DNA from: an uncultured bacterium
Lineage (GTDB): Bacteria > Bacillota > Clostridia > Oscillospirales > Oscillospiraceae
DNA length: 64,000 bases
Assembly (NCBI GenBank): GCA_947643715.1
Contig: CANRXB010000003.1
Coordinates: forward strand, 1 to 64,000
Reading direction: 5' to 3'
The notes under the pieces are model-generated. The model was not told the DNA's origin. It searched no databases and was given only the letters and a program-made list of their open reading frames with translations. Shown piece by piece: positions 17,362 through 25,425 of the stretch. The translations under genes were made by a program, and so were the position numbers. Every line of letters starts with the position of its first letter. Within the stretch, counting starts at the first letter, position 1.

Positions 17362-17676
17362 ATGATCGAAATGAAGATCAAGATCAGCAAGGTGGACTAT
17401 GGGAAGGCGGTGGACAGGCTCATGCCTGTGCTGATGGAGAAGGTGGAGGCGTCCGGGAACCCCATCGCTTCCGCAGTGCTCGGCCGGGCCAAGGGCCTGC
17501 CTGCCGGCGCGGCCAAGGCCGCGCTGGACATCCTCCCGCAAAAGGCGAAGGACGAGCTGGCGGTGGCCTGCCTGAACCATTATAGCGATGAGCTGTCCAA
17601 GCTCATGGTGGAGCTGGCGCGGCAGAAGGACATCAGCGTGAGCGTGGAGGGGATCGAGGCCGCCGTGCACGATTGA
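17362..17676 (+). CDS. Conserved-looking hypothetical protein (104 aa)
   Basis: Function unknown. It starts MIEMKIKISKVDYGKAVDRL and is largely helical and soluble with no Cys; the middle is Ala/Gly-rich (AKGLPAGAAKAALDIL). ATG 17362 is chosen because AGGAG lies 9 bases upstream; a TTG nine bases earlier is possible. Codon use matches real genes here. It lies 92 bp before uridine phosphorylase on the same strand and may share a transcript with it; no promoter was found in the gap. Confidence 0.72.
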   Translation: MIEMKIKISKVDYGKAVDRLMPVLMEKVEASGNPIASAVLGRAKGLPAGAAKAALDILPQKAKDELAVACLNHYSDELSKLMVELARQKDISVSVEGIEAAVHD

Positions 17677-17768
17677 ACGGCAGGCCATCCAGGCGACGGC
17701 ATGGGCGGTATCGCTCCCCTGACAGGAGGAGCGGCCGATTCGGATATCAAGAGAGATGAGGTGCGGTC

Positions 17769-18548
17769 ATGATCGCAGAGGAACGGCAATTCCATATCGA
17801 TTGCAAGGCCGGCGAGGTGGGGCGCTATTGCCTGCTCCCCGGCGACCCCGGGCGGTGTGAGAAGATCGCCCGGTATTTCGACGATCCCGTCCATGTGAGG
17901 ACCAATCGGGAGTTCGTCACGTATACCGGTACGCTGCTGGGGGAGAAGGTGAGCGTGACGTCCACCGGCATCGGCGGGCCCTCCGCCTCCATCGCCATGG
18001 AGGAGCTGGCCAACATCGGCGCGGACACCTTCGTCCGGGTGGGCACCTGCGGCGGGATACGCCTGGACGTGGCCAGCGGGGACATCGTCATCGCCACCGG
18101 GGCCGTGCGCATGGAGGGGACCAGCCGGGAGTACGCCCCCATCGAGTTCCCGGCGGTGGCGGACTACGAGGTGCTCGCCGCGCTGGTGGACGCGGCCAAG
18201 GCCCAGGGCAAGCGCTGGCACGCGGGGGTGGTGCAGTGCAAGGACTCCTTCTACGGCCAGCATTCGCCGGAGCGGATGCCCGTGTCGTACGAGCTGTGCG
18301 ACAAATGGGAGGCATGGAAGCGGCTGGGCGTGCTGGCCTCTGAGATGGAGAGTGCGGCGCTGTTCACGGTCGCCGCGGCCCGGGGGGTGCGGTGCGGCTC
18401 GGCGTTCCATGTGATCTGGAACCAGGAGCGCAACGCGGTCGGGCTGGACATGACCCGGGACGAGGACACGGATGCCGCGGTCCGGGTGGGGATCGAAGCG
18501 GTGAAGCTGCTCATCCGGCGCGATCGGGAGAAGGATGCGCCGGCGTGA
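17769..18548 (+). CDS. udp: Uridine phosphorylase-type nucleoside phosphorylase
   Basis: Phosphorolysis of a nucleoside (best fit uridine) to ribose-1-phosphate and base, in nucleoside salvage. The 259 residues show family features: [12 protein letters not shown] near residues 23-34 with the phosphate-binding Gly-Asp-Arg, [15 protein letters not shown], and [19 protein letters not shown] with the ribose-binding Glu-Met-Glu. Start ATG 17769 has GAGGTG before it. The substrate could be another nucleoside of the PNP-I superfamily. A very long stem-loop follows the stop. Confidence 0.9.
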   Translation: MIAEERQFHIDCKAGEVGRYCLLPGDPGRCEKIARYFDDPVHVRTNREFVTYTGTLLGEKVSVTSTGIGGPSASIAMEELANIGADTFVRVGTCGGIRLDVASGDIVIATGAVRMEGTSREYAPIEFPAVADYEVLAALVDAAKAQGKRWHAGVVQCKDSFYGQHSPERMPVSYELCDKWEAWKRLGVLASEMESAALFTVAAARGVRCGSAFHVIWNQERNAVGLDMTRDEDTDAAVRVGIEAVKLLIRRDREKDAPA

Positions 18549-18554
18549 GAGCAA

Positions 18555-18593
18555 GGACTCAGGGCCGCTGCCCATGGCAGCGGCCCTGAGTCC
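18555..18593. terminator. Long bidirectional stem-loop
   Basis: An 18-bp perfect stem (18555-18572 with 18576-18593) and a 3-base loop. There is no U-run. It closes udp on the plus strand, and its arms also encode the C-terminal ~13 residues of the minus-strand mini-gene at 18559-18792. Confidence 0.75.
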
Positions 18594-18792
18594 TCCTGTC
18601 GTTGGATAAAAGATCGTTCTCACTGACCGAGTTCAGGGCCATCAGGGTCAGGTTACTGCGCATGGTGTCAAAGAAAGTGGCCAGCATGGCCAGCTCTTCC
18701 GCTGTCTTCCCCTGGGCGATGAAGACGGACAGGGCCGCAGCGGCAGATATCAGCTCGGCGCCCCGGGAAGGATCGACGTTTCGGCATTGGAT
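18559..18792 (-). CDS. Small helical protein with an apparent ATC start (DUF6774-like)
   Basis: Read directly from the minus strand: 77 codons ending at TGA 18561-18559. The core (SAAAALSVFIAQGKTAEEL, then AMLATFFDTM) is an amphipathic helical pair that resembles the short clostridial family I know as DUF6774; this assignment is from memory. Third positions are GC-rich, as in the neighbours. There is no ATG, GTG or TTG in frame upstream of the conserved part; AAAGGAGG lies 9 bases before an ATC codon, and a good promoter lies just upstream, so ATC is the likely start. A frameshift that removed an ATG start is the alternative. Confidence 0.6.
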   Translation of the reverse strand: MQCRNVDPSRGAELISAAAALSVFIAQGKTAEELAMLATFFDTMRSNLTLMALNSVSENDLLSNDRRTQGRCHGQRP

Positions 18793-18814
18793 AGCGGACC
18801 ACCTCCTTTGCTCC

Positions 18815-18844
18815 AGTATATGCAGCGGAGGGGGAGGTGGGCAA
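18815..18844 (-). promoter_or_regulatory. Promoter of the ATC-start mini-gene
   Basis: Minus strand: -35 TTGCCC (18839-18844), 18-bp spacer, -10 TATACT (18815-18820). It places transcription start only about 15-20 bases before the proposed ATC codon. Confidence 0.68.
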
Positions 18845-18883
18845 CGAAAACGGCCGGTGAGGGAAGATCCATGGCCGTTTTCG
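18845..18883 (-). terminator. Terminator of the GNAT gene at 18887
   Basis: 11-bp arms CGAAAACGGCC/GGCCGTTTTCG around a 17-base loop, directly after the stop; the minus-strand 3' arm contains TTTT. Confidence 0.65.
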
Positions 18884-18886
18884 GCC

Positions 18887-19447
18887 TCAGAGCTCCCTCA
18901 CGTACCGCAGGTCCACGCAGACGGCGCCGTGGGGGAAGGGGATGTCCGCATGGGTGCCGTCCCAGGCGAAGCCGTGGGCGGCGTAGAACCGCCTGGCCTT
19001 CTCGTTCTCACGCAGGACGAACACGAAAGCGTTCCGGAAGCCGTCCGCCTTCAGCCTGCGCAGGGCCTCCTCCATGAGCGCCCCGCCGTAGCCGTGGCCG
19101 CGTTCCGCCGGGTGGGTGTAGAAGGACGCGATCTCGCCCCAGTCGGCGTAGGCGGCGTTGTCGAAGGTGCAGATGTCGCCCGGGTTGTAGTTCACCTGCC
19201 GGGCCCGGCAGTAGTTGAGGCAGGACACCGGCCGGTCCCCCCGATAGAGCAGCAGGCCGTGGACGCCGTTGCCTGTCTCGTAGTTCGTGCGGAACACCTC
19301 CACCCATCGGTCGTCGGTGATCTCGCTGGCCATGTAGTCGGCGGGCACCGCGTCCACATAGGTGTCCCGCCAGCCCAGGGCGTGGATCAGCGACATGGCT
19401 TTGAAGTGTTCCTGCGTGCAGGCGTCCACGAATCTCGATCCGTCCAT
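18887..19447 (-). CDS. GNAT-family N-acetyltransferase
   Basis: Acetyl-CoA-dependent acyltransferase of unknown substrate, 186 residues. The acetyl-CoA loop is recognisable as the motif A stretch ASFYTHPAERGHGYGGALMEEAL (R/Q-x-x-G-x-G as RGHGYGG), followed by NAFVFVLRENEKARRFYAAHGF, the typical motif B segment with Asn/Glu, Arg and the Tyr-x-x-x-GF end. ATG 19447 has GGAGG 5-6 bases upstream. A single gene with its own stem-loop terminator. Confidence 0.88.
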   Translation of the reverse strand: MDGSRFVDACTQEHFKAMSLIHALGWRDTYVDAVPADYMASEITDDRWVEVFRTNYETGNGVHGLLLYRGDRPVSCLNYCRARQVNYNPGDICTFDNAAYADWGEIASFYTHPAERGHGYGGALMEEALRRLKADGFRNAFVFVLRENEKARRFYAAHGFAWDGTHADIPFPHGAVCVDLRYVREL

Positions 19448-19732
19448 ATAGACCTCCAAACGATGATGATGAGGGACGCCGGTGCGCACGCGTCCCTCTT
19501 GTCCTGTCAGCGGCAGGGCCCCGTTCCCGCCCTCGTTCCCGGTCAACGCGGTGGTGATGCCCTGTGTCTTGGAGCGAGCTCCATAACGATACGGCTGTGC
19601 GCTGTCTGGGCGTAACGGTGACGTGGAGGGATCGGACCTCCTCGCGCCAGCCCGGTGGCGCGGCCAATGATCCGGCTCGTTCTCAGCCGGGGGAGATGCG
19701 TTCGCCCCGGGAACTACCGACCTGCCGCTGTT
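19448..19732. other. Intergenic region with GC-rich inverted repeats
   Basis: No gene seen. Inverted repeats include 19672-19677 with 19685-19690 (CCGGCT arms), a likely minus-strand terminator for the gene ending at 19733, and GAGGGACGC/GCGTCCCTC arms around 19464-19495 in the untranslated leader of the GNAT gene. No clear promoter for the GNAT gene was identified. Confidence 0.5.
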
Positions 19733-20185
19733 TCAGATCAGCTCTGTGGCCCAGTTGGCCGCCTGGATGGAATTGTCCAGCAGGCGGAGCTGCTTGGCCA
19801 TCTGGTCCACCTGCTTTTGCAGCGCCCGCACGTCCACGGTGCTGAGCAGCTTGATCTCGCTCCGGGTGCCCCGTTGGCCCAATCGACTGGCGCTGTAGGC
19901 CAGGTCCCGGTAGGCGCTGAGCTTCGCTTTCCACACGTCCCGCCGGGCCAGGAGGACAGTGAGGCTCTCGCCGTCCACCATGGTGCGGCAGTTGGTCAGG
20001 TTGATTCGGGCGATGAGTCTTTCCAGCTCCTCTATGCAGCCGTCCAGCTCGGCCAGCAGCTCCTGGGGATCCTCGGCGGGCCGCTCGCCCTCCTGCACCA
20101 CGGCGTTGCATTGCAGCCGCTCCCGCAGCTTCTGGATGCGGCGGTCCAGGCCCGCCCGCTCCTGTAAGGCTTCTGCCAATCTCAT
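19733..20185 (-). CDS. DIP1984 / septicolysin-family protein
   Basis: 150-residue, strongly helical, coiled-coil-like protein of the DIP1984 (septicolysin-annotated) family; its molecular role is not established. Family-like features are the opening MRLAEALQERAGLDRRIQKL, the central RINLTNCRTMVDGESLT, the following RRDVWKAKLSAYRDL and the late STVDVRALQKQVDQMAKQLR. No signal peptide, so a secreted toxin role is unlikely from sequence. It starts 14 bp after the preceding dehydratase-like gene with GAGGAGG upstream, so it belongs to that transcript. Confidence 0.82.
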   Translation of the reverse strand: MRLAEALQERAGLDRRIQKLRERLQCNAVVQEGERPAEDPQELLAELDGCIEELERLIARINLTNCRTMVDGESLTVLLARRDVWKAKLSAYRDLAYSASRLGQRGTRSEIKLLSTVDVRALQKQVDQMAKQLRLLDNSIQAANWATELI

Positions 20186-20199
20186 CGGGTCTCCTCCTC

Positions 20200-21498
20200 T
20201 CAGATGCCCGCTCCCACGGGCTCTCGTGCCTGCTCCTTCTTGGCCAAGGCTTTGGCGTTGGCCAGCATGAGCTTGATCCGGTTCTCCTGGTTGATCTTGG
20301 TAGCTCCCGGATCGTAGTCGATGGCGACGATGTTGGAATAGGGGTAGTCGTCCTTCAGCTTGCGGATCATGCCCTTGCCTACGATGTGGTTGGGCAGGCA
20401 GCCGAAGGGCTGGGTACATACGATGTTCGGGACCCCGGAGTGGATGAGCTCCAGCATCTCGCCGGTGAGCAGCCAGCCCTCGCCCATCTTGTTGCCGTCG
20501 CCCAGGTAGCCATGGACGAGCTGGTGCATCTCCTCGAAGGTGCTCGGGGCGCGGAAGCGGGTCTTTTCCAGCGCGGCGATCATGTCCTTCTGGCAGGCCT
20601 CGATGTAGTGCTTGAAGATCTGGCACACCTTCTTCTTGACCCACGGCCCGCCGTAGATGTCCACGTCCACTTCGCGGTTGAAGATCTTGAAGATGATGAA
20701 ATCGGTGAGGCCGGGCACCACGGGCTCCGCGCCCTCGGAGAGCAGGAAGCTCTCCAGATCGTTGTTGCCCAGGGGAGAGAACTTGACATAGATCTCTCCC
20801 ACCACGCCCACGCGGACCTTCTCCTCCTGAGAGACGGGGACGGCGGCGAAATCGGCGAGGATCGCGTCGAAATTCTCCCGGAGCTGCTTGCGGTCCATGC
20901 CCTTGCCGGCCTGGAAGCCGTCGATGAGCCTGCCCTGCCATACGTCCACCAGCCGGTCGGCGTCGCCGGGGGAGAGCTCATAGGGCCGCACCTGGTTGGC
21001 GGCGTTGACGATGAGGTCCCCGTACAGCATGGCGTAGATCATCTTCCGGATCAGGGGGAGGGTGAGGGAGAAGCCGGGGTTCTTCTCCAGGCCGGACAGG
21101 TTCACGGAGATGACGGGGATGAAGGACAGCTCCGCCTTCTCCAGAGCCTTGCGCAGCAGGTGGATATAGTTGGATGCCCGGCAGCCGCCCCCGGTCTGGG
21201 TGATGAACAGCGCCACCTTGTGGGGGTCGTACCCGCCGTGCTTGATGGCGTCGATGAGCTGGCCGATGACCAGCAGGGCGGGATAGCAGGTGTCGTTGTG
21301 GACATATTTCAGGCCCTCGTCCACGATGCCCCTGTGGTTGGTCTCCAGCATGTCCACCTTGTAGCCCTCCAAGACGAGGAGCTGGCGGAACATCCCGAAG
21401 TGGACAGGGAGCATCTGGGGCATGAGGATGGTGTACTCCGCTTTCATCTCTTTGGTGAACAGGAGACGTCCGTCCTTGCCGTAGACCAATGAAGCCAT
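20200..21498 (-). CDS. 2-hydroxyacyl-CoA dehydratase-like protein (COG3581-type, separate C-terminal module)
   Basis: 432 residues matching the C-terminal module of the ~1,400-residue activase/dehydratase fusion proteins found in many clostridia. Cys candidates for cluster binding are in NDTCYPALL, GGGCRASN and IVCTQPFGCLPNH; the alpha/beta element RVGVVGEIYVKF matches that of the paralog at 15180. With the 979-residue protein encoded upstream (two activase domains plus DUF2229) it would rebuild the fusion, so the two probably act as one complex. ATG 21498 has AGGAG 10 bases upstream. The substrate is unknown. Confidence 0.84.
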   Translation of the reverse strand: MASLVYGKDGRLLFTKEMKAEYTILMPQMLPVHFGMFRQLLVLEGYKVDMLETNHRGIVDEGLKYVHNDTCYPALLVIGQLIDAIKHGGYDPHKVALFITQTGGGCRASNYIHLLRKALEKAELSFIPVISVNLSGLEKNPGFSLTLPLIRKMIYAMLYGDLIVNAANQVRPYELSPGDADRLVDVWQGRLIDGFQAGKGMDRKQLRENFDAILADFAAVPVSQEEKVRVGVVGEIYVKFSPLGNNDLESFLLSEGAEPVVPGLTDFIIFKIFNREVDVDIYGGPWVKKKVCQIFKHYIEACQKDMIAALEKTRFRAPSTFEEMHQLVHGYLGDGNKMGEGWLLTGEMLELIHSGVPNIVCTQPFGCLPNHIVGKGMIRKLKDDYPYSNIVAIDYDPGATKINQENRIKLMLANAKALAKKEQAREPVGAGI

Positions 21499-21528
21499 AT
21501 CGAAAAAACTCCTTTCCAGGGAAGTGGA

Positions 21529-22260
21529 TCAGTCACATGTCGCCCAGTAGAGCTGCCCTGCGGACCGCTCCATGCCCAGCGAGCGCTGGAGGGCCAGGGA
21601 GGGCTCGTTCCCGTCGAACACCTGGCCGTATGGGACGTGCCCGCGGGAGAGCTCCAGCGCGATCATATAGGACTGGAGCAGGGTGGCCAACCCCCGCCGG
21701 CGGTATGGGGGCAGCACGTCCAAAAGGCCGATGGAGCCCTCGGCGTGGCGTCCGACAAAGGCCATGAGGACGTCCCCGTCGAAAGCGCCGTACAGCTCGC
21801 CCCGCTCCACGAGCCAGGACAGGTATCCCTCGTTCGTCAGGGCGTAGTTGGCCAGGACGGCGGGCAAGTGGGATCGATCCAGCCGCCGCACCTCGGCCCC
21901 GAGCTGGGGCAGGGGAGGGGGCGAGGCGTGGAGATAGCCGACCTGCCAGCAGGGCCTCATATCCGCGGGGCCGAAACGGTCCCGCAGCAGGTCGAGATAG
22001 AGCGCCTCATGCACCGTGATGAAGTCTGGCACGGGCGGGAGCAAGGCCAGCAGCCGCTCCGCTGTCTCCCGATCGTCCGCGAACATGGTGAAGCCCAGCT
22101 CCTGGCCGTCCTGCTCATAGTTGTGGAACGACACCAGCGCCCCGTGAGGGAGGGCCGCGACCACCCGGCCGTCGCCGCGGCGGACGGCCTCGGTGAGATC
22201 CAGATAGAGGACGCGGTCCCGGGCCAGCGCGGCCTGACAGACACGCAGATCAGTCTCCAT
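21529..22260 (-). CDS. GNAT-family acetyltransferase embedded in the dehydratase operon
   Basis: 243 residues. The C-terminal GNAT domain (about 130-243) carries a valine/leucine beta-4 strand, GLLDVLPPYRRRGLATLLQ with the R-x-x-G-x-A acetyl-CoA loop, then QVFDGNEPSLALQRSLGM, the usual Asn and end motif. The N-terminal ~120 residues form a separate poorly defined domain, as in FR47-like or double-GNAT proteins. Its start overlaps the preceding stop by 11 bp and the next gene begins 30 bp after its stop, so it is an integral operon member. Substrate unknown. Confidence 0.85.
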   Translation of the reverse strand: METDLRVCQAALARDRVLYLDLTEAVRRGDGRVVAALPHGALVSFHNYEQDGQELGFTMFADDRETAERLLALLPPVPDFITVHEALYLDLLRDRFGPADMRPCWQVGYLHASPPPLPQLGAEVRRLDRSHLPAVLANYALTNEGYLSWLVERGELYGAFDGDVLMAFVGRHAEGSIGLLDVLPPYRRRGLATLLQSYMIALELSRGHVPYGQVFDGNEPSLALQRSLGMERSAGQLYWATCD

Positions 22261-25189
22261 GCCGTTCCCGCTCCTCCATGGCCGCCATCAGGGAGCGCAG
22301 GCGGATCTTCACCGCGCCCAGGTTGCTGATGTCGTCGATCTTCAGCAGGGTGTACAGCTTCCCGCCTTGCTCCAGGATGGAGCGCACCTCGTCGCTGGTG
22401 ATGGCGTCGGTGCCGCAGCCGAAGCTCACGAGCTGTACGAGCTGCATGTCCGGCTGCTGGCACACATACCGCGCCGCGTCGTACATGCGCGCCTGGAAGG
22501 TCCATTGGTTGAGGACCTTCCGGGGGGCGTAGCTCTCGTGGAAGGCCACTGCGTCCTCGCTCACCAGCACGAAGCCGAAGGAGGTGATGAGGTCGTTGAT
22601 GCCATGGTCGATCTCCGGGTCGATGTGGTAGGGCCGGCCCGCCAGCACGATGATGGGCAGGCCCTTGGCCCTGGCCTCGTCGATGTACCGCTGGCCCGTG
22701 TGGTGGATGTCCTGCTTGTAAAGGTCGTATGCCTGATAGGCCGCACGGATGGCGTTCACGGCCTGCTTGCGGGGGATGCCGAACGTGTCGGCGAACCACT
22801 GGGAGCCGATGCGTTCATAGTCCCGGGGGCGGTGCAGCCCGGCGTAGGGGTCCAGGAACCGGGTCTTTTTCAGGTCGGGCATATTGGCGGCCAGGAGCTC
22901 GGGGTAATAGGCCACCACCGGGCAGTTATAGTTGTTGTCCGACGACTTCTCGTCGAAGTTGTAGGACATGCAGGGGTAGAAGATCGCGTCCACCCCGGCC
23001 TCCACCAGCGCTTCGATGTGGCCGTGCATCAGCTTGGCGGGGTAGCACACCGTGTCCGACGGGATGGTGCGCTGGCCCTTGATGTACAGTTTCCGGGAGG
23101 ACACAGGGGAGAGCACCACCTCGAAGTCCAGCCGGGTGAACAGCTCGAACCAGAAGGGGAGGTTCTCGTACATGTTCAGCCCCAGGGGGATGCCGATGCG
23201 GCCCCGGGAGCCGTTGCCCAGGCCCTTGCCCTCCATGGCACGCAGCTTCTCATATTTATAGCGGTACAGGTCGGGCAGCTCCGCCTTCTCCTGGCCGAGA
23301 GGCCGGGAGCAGCGGTTGCCGGAGATGAAGCGCCGCCCGCTGTCGAAGGTGTTGACGGTGAGGGAGCAGTGGTTGGTGCACAGCCCGCAGGTGACGGGCT
23401 TCGCGCTGTGGGAGAAGTGTTCCAGCGCACCGGCGCTCAGCAGCGCGGAGCCGGCCAGATGCAGGTCCCTGGCGGCCAAAGCCGCGCCGAACGCCCCCAT
23501 GATGCCCGCGATGGTGGGGCGGGTGACGTCCCGGCCCAGCTCCTGCTCGAAGGCCCGGAGCACCGCGTCGTTGTGGAAGGTGCCGCCCTGCACCACGATG
23601 TGCCGGCCCAGATCGTCGGCGTTGGCGGCGCGGATGACCTTGTAGATGGCGTTCTTCACGATGGAGATGGACAGCCCCGCGCTGATGTCCTCCACGCTGG
23701 CCCCGTCCTTCTGGGCCTGCTTCACGGAGGAGTTCATGAACACGGTGCACCGGGAGCCCAGGTCCACCGGCCTTCGGGTGAACAGGCCCAGCTTGGCGAA
23801 GGCGGCGATGTCGTAGCCCAGGGCCTTGGCGAAGGTCTCGATGAAGGAGCCGCAGCCGGAGGAACATGCCTCGTTGAGCATGATGGAGTCCACCGCGCCG
23901 TTGCGGATCTTGAAACACTTCATGTCCTGCCCGCCGATGTCGATGATGAAGTCCACGTCTGGATTGAAGTGGGCGGCGGCGCGGTAGTGGGCCACGGTCT
24001 CCACCAGGCCCAGGTCGCAGGAGAACGCGTTCTTGATGAGGTCCTCGCCATAGCCGGTGACGGCGGAGCCCTTGATTTGGATGCGGCTGCCGCACTGGGC
24101 GTAGATTTCTTTGAGCTGCCCCAGGACGATGGCCACCGGGTCGCCCAGATTGGAGTGGTAGTAGCTGTACAGCAAGCCGCCGTCCGGGGCGATCAGCACG
24201 ATCTTGGTGGTGGTGGACCCGGCGTCGATGCCCAGGTACGCGTCTCCGGAATAGGCAGCGATGTCGAGCCGGGGCGGGGCGGAGGCGTCGTGCCGGGCGA
24301 TGAATGCATCGTAGTCCGCCTGGTTCTGGAACAAGGGCGGCATGGTGTCCACCACGCAGGAGACGTCCCGGCTCTCTTGCAGCATGTGCAGCAGCTCGTC
24401 GTAGGGCCGCGCCTCGCGGTCCGTGGCGCACAGCGCCGCGCCCATGGCGGCGAAGCATTCGCCGTCCTGGGGGAACACGGCGTGGTCGGCGTCCAACTGC
24501 AAGGTGTCCGTGAACCGCTCCCGCAGGCCCAGGAGGAAGTGGAGGGGCCCGCCCAGGAACACGATCTTCCCCTTCAGCTCCCGGCCCTGGGTGAGACCGG
24601 CCACGGTCTGGTCCACCACCGCCTGGAAGATGGAAGCGGCCACGTCCTCCTTCCGCCCGCCTTGGTTTAGGATGGGCTGGATGTCGCTCTTGGCGAACAC
24701 GCCGCAGCGGGAGGCGATGGGATATATCTTCTCATGCTCCAGCGACAGTGCGTCCAGTTCGTCCACCGTCACGTCCATCAGGGTGGCCATCTGGTCGATG
24801 AAAGCGCCGGTGCCGCCGGCGCAGGAGCCGTTCATCCGCTCCTCGAGGGCCCCGCCGAAAAAGATGATCTTGGCGTCCTCGCCCCCCAGCTCGATCACCG
24901 CGTCGGTGTCCGGGACGTAGGCGTCCACCGCGGCGGCGGTGGCGTATACCTCCTGTACGAAATCGAGCCCGGCGGCTTTCGCCAGGCCCAGTCCGGCGGA
25001 GCCGGTGACCATCAGACGCACGTCGCGGCCCTGGAGCATCTCCTCGATGGAGGCGAGCGTTTCACAGGCCCGTTCCCGGGCTTTGGAATAATGCCGCTCG
25101 TAGGAGCGGAACAGCAGTTCGTTATCCTCGTCCAGCACCACCACCTTGACCGTGGTGGAGCCGACGTCGATGCCAACACGCAGTGTCAT
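22250..25189 (-). CDS. Double-activase / DUF2229 fusion of the 2-hydroxyacyl-CoA dehydratase system
   Basis: 979 residues in three modules. Activase domain 1 (about 1-280): GIDVGSTTVK, ELGGEDAK, NGSCAGGTGAF, ASRCGVFAKSD. Activase domain 2 (about 320-600): GIDAGSTTTK, DIGGQDMK, NEACSSGCGSFIETF, GSRCTVFMNSS, QGGTFHND. A Cys knuckle CGLCTNHC follows, then a DUF2229/COG3580 module (about 680-975) with PSDTVCYPAKLMHGH, YPCMSYNFDE, AGRPYHIDPEIDHG and SFGCGTDA. Each activase has its own ATP and cluster motifs, so both look competent. ATG 25189 is set by CAGGAGGATCCTGC. A strong promoter lies 137-165 bp upstream. The substrate is unknown; the family is reported to reduce or dehydrate CoA substrates via ATP-driven electron transfer. 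Confidence 0.9.
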   Translation of the reverse strand: MTLRVGIDVGSTTVKVVVLDEDNELLFRSYERHYSKARERACETLASIEEMLQGRDVRLMVTGSAGLGLAKAAGLDFVQEVYATAAAVDAYVPDTDAVIELGGEDAKIIFFGGALEERMNGSCAGGTGAFIDQMATLMDVTVDELDALSLEHEKIYPIASRCGVFAKSDIQPILNQGGRKEDVAASIFQAVVDQTVAGLTQGRELKGKIVFLGGPLHFLLGLRERFTDTLQLDADHAVFPQDGECFAAMGAALCATDREARPYDELLHMLQESRDVSCVVDTMPPLFQNQADYDAFIARHDASAPPRLDIAAYSGDAYLGIDAGSTTTKIVLIAPDGGLLYSYYHSNLGDPVAIVLGQLKEIYAQCGSRIQIKGSAVTGYGEDLIKNAFSCDLGLVETVAHYRAAAHFNPDVDFIIDIGGQDMKCFKIRNGAVDSIMLNEACSSGCGSFIETFAKALGYDIAAFAKLGLFTRRPVDLGSRCTVFMNSSVKQAQKDGASVEDISAGLSISIVKNAIYKVIRAANADDLGRHIVVQGGTFHNDAVLRAFEQELGRDVTRPTIAGIMGAFGAALAARDLHLAGSALLSAGALEHFSHSAKPVTCGLCTNHCSLTVNTFDSGRRFISGNRCSRPLGQEKAELPDLYRYKYEKLRAMEGKGLGNGSRGRIGIPLGLNMYENLPFWFELFTRLDFEVVLSPVSSRKLYIKGQRTIPSDTVCYPAKLMHGHIEALVEAGVDAIFYPCMSYNFDEKSSDNNYNCPVVAYYPELLAANMPDLKKTRFLDPYAGLHRPRDYERIGSQWFADTFGIPRKQAVNAIRAAYQAYDLYKQDIHHTGQRYIDEARAKGLPIIVLAGRPYHIDPEIDHGINDLITSFGFVLVSEDAVAFHESYAPRKVLNQWTFQARMYDAARYVCQQPDMQLVQLVSFGCGTDAITSDEVRSILEQGGKLYTLLKIDDISNLGAVKIRLRSLMAAMEERERHGD

Positions 25190-25325
25190 GCAGGATCCTC
25201 CTGAATATGTTGTCACGCAGCGCCTGTCTGCGGCGCGCACGGGGTCCTTCGGCCTCGGGGGAGGACCGTTCCGGCCTTGGTCCGCTCGCAGGGGCTGGGA
25301 CGCTCATGGTCGAAGTCCAGCAAAT

Positions 25326-25354
25326 ATTATACCGAAACGATAGGCTTTTTTCAA
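25326..25354 (-). promoter_or_regulatory. Promoter of the double-activase operon
   Basis: Minus strand: -35 TTGAAA (25349-25354), 17-bp spacer, consensus -10 TATAAT (25326-25331). It gives a GC-rich leader of about 130 nt with several short inverted repeats. Confidence 0.85.
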
Positions 25355-25387
25355 TAGTATTTTTATGCGGCGCTGCCGTCTTTCGAC

Positions 25388-25422
25388 AAAAATGGCCCGC
25401 TGTCGATCTCACAGCGGGCCAT
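25388..25422 (-). terminator. Terminator of asnB
   Basis: 12-bp perfect stem ATGGCCCGCTGT/ACAGCGGGCCAT, 7-base loop, then TTTTTG on the minus strand; it lies 4 bp from the asnB stop codon. Confidence 0.92.
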
Positions 25423-25425
25423 CTG

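Noticed and set aside
19448-19732. Inverted repeats upstream of the GNAT gene considered as an insertion-sequence remnant
   Set aside because: No transposase fragment, no paired terminal repeats and no target duplication were seen.
22259-24670. Long plus-strand open frame (about 800 codons) opposite the double-activase gene
   Set aside because: Its translation is a Val/Gly/His/Gln-rich shadow of the minus-strand gene with no family motif; the minus-strand protein has complete activase motifs.
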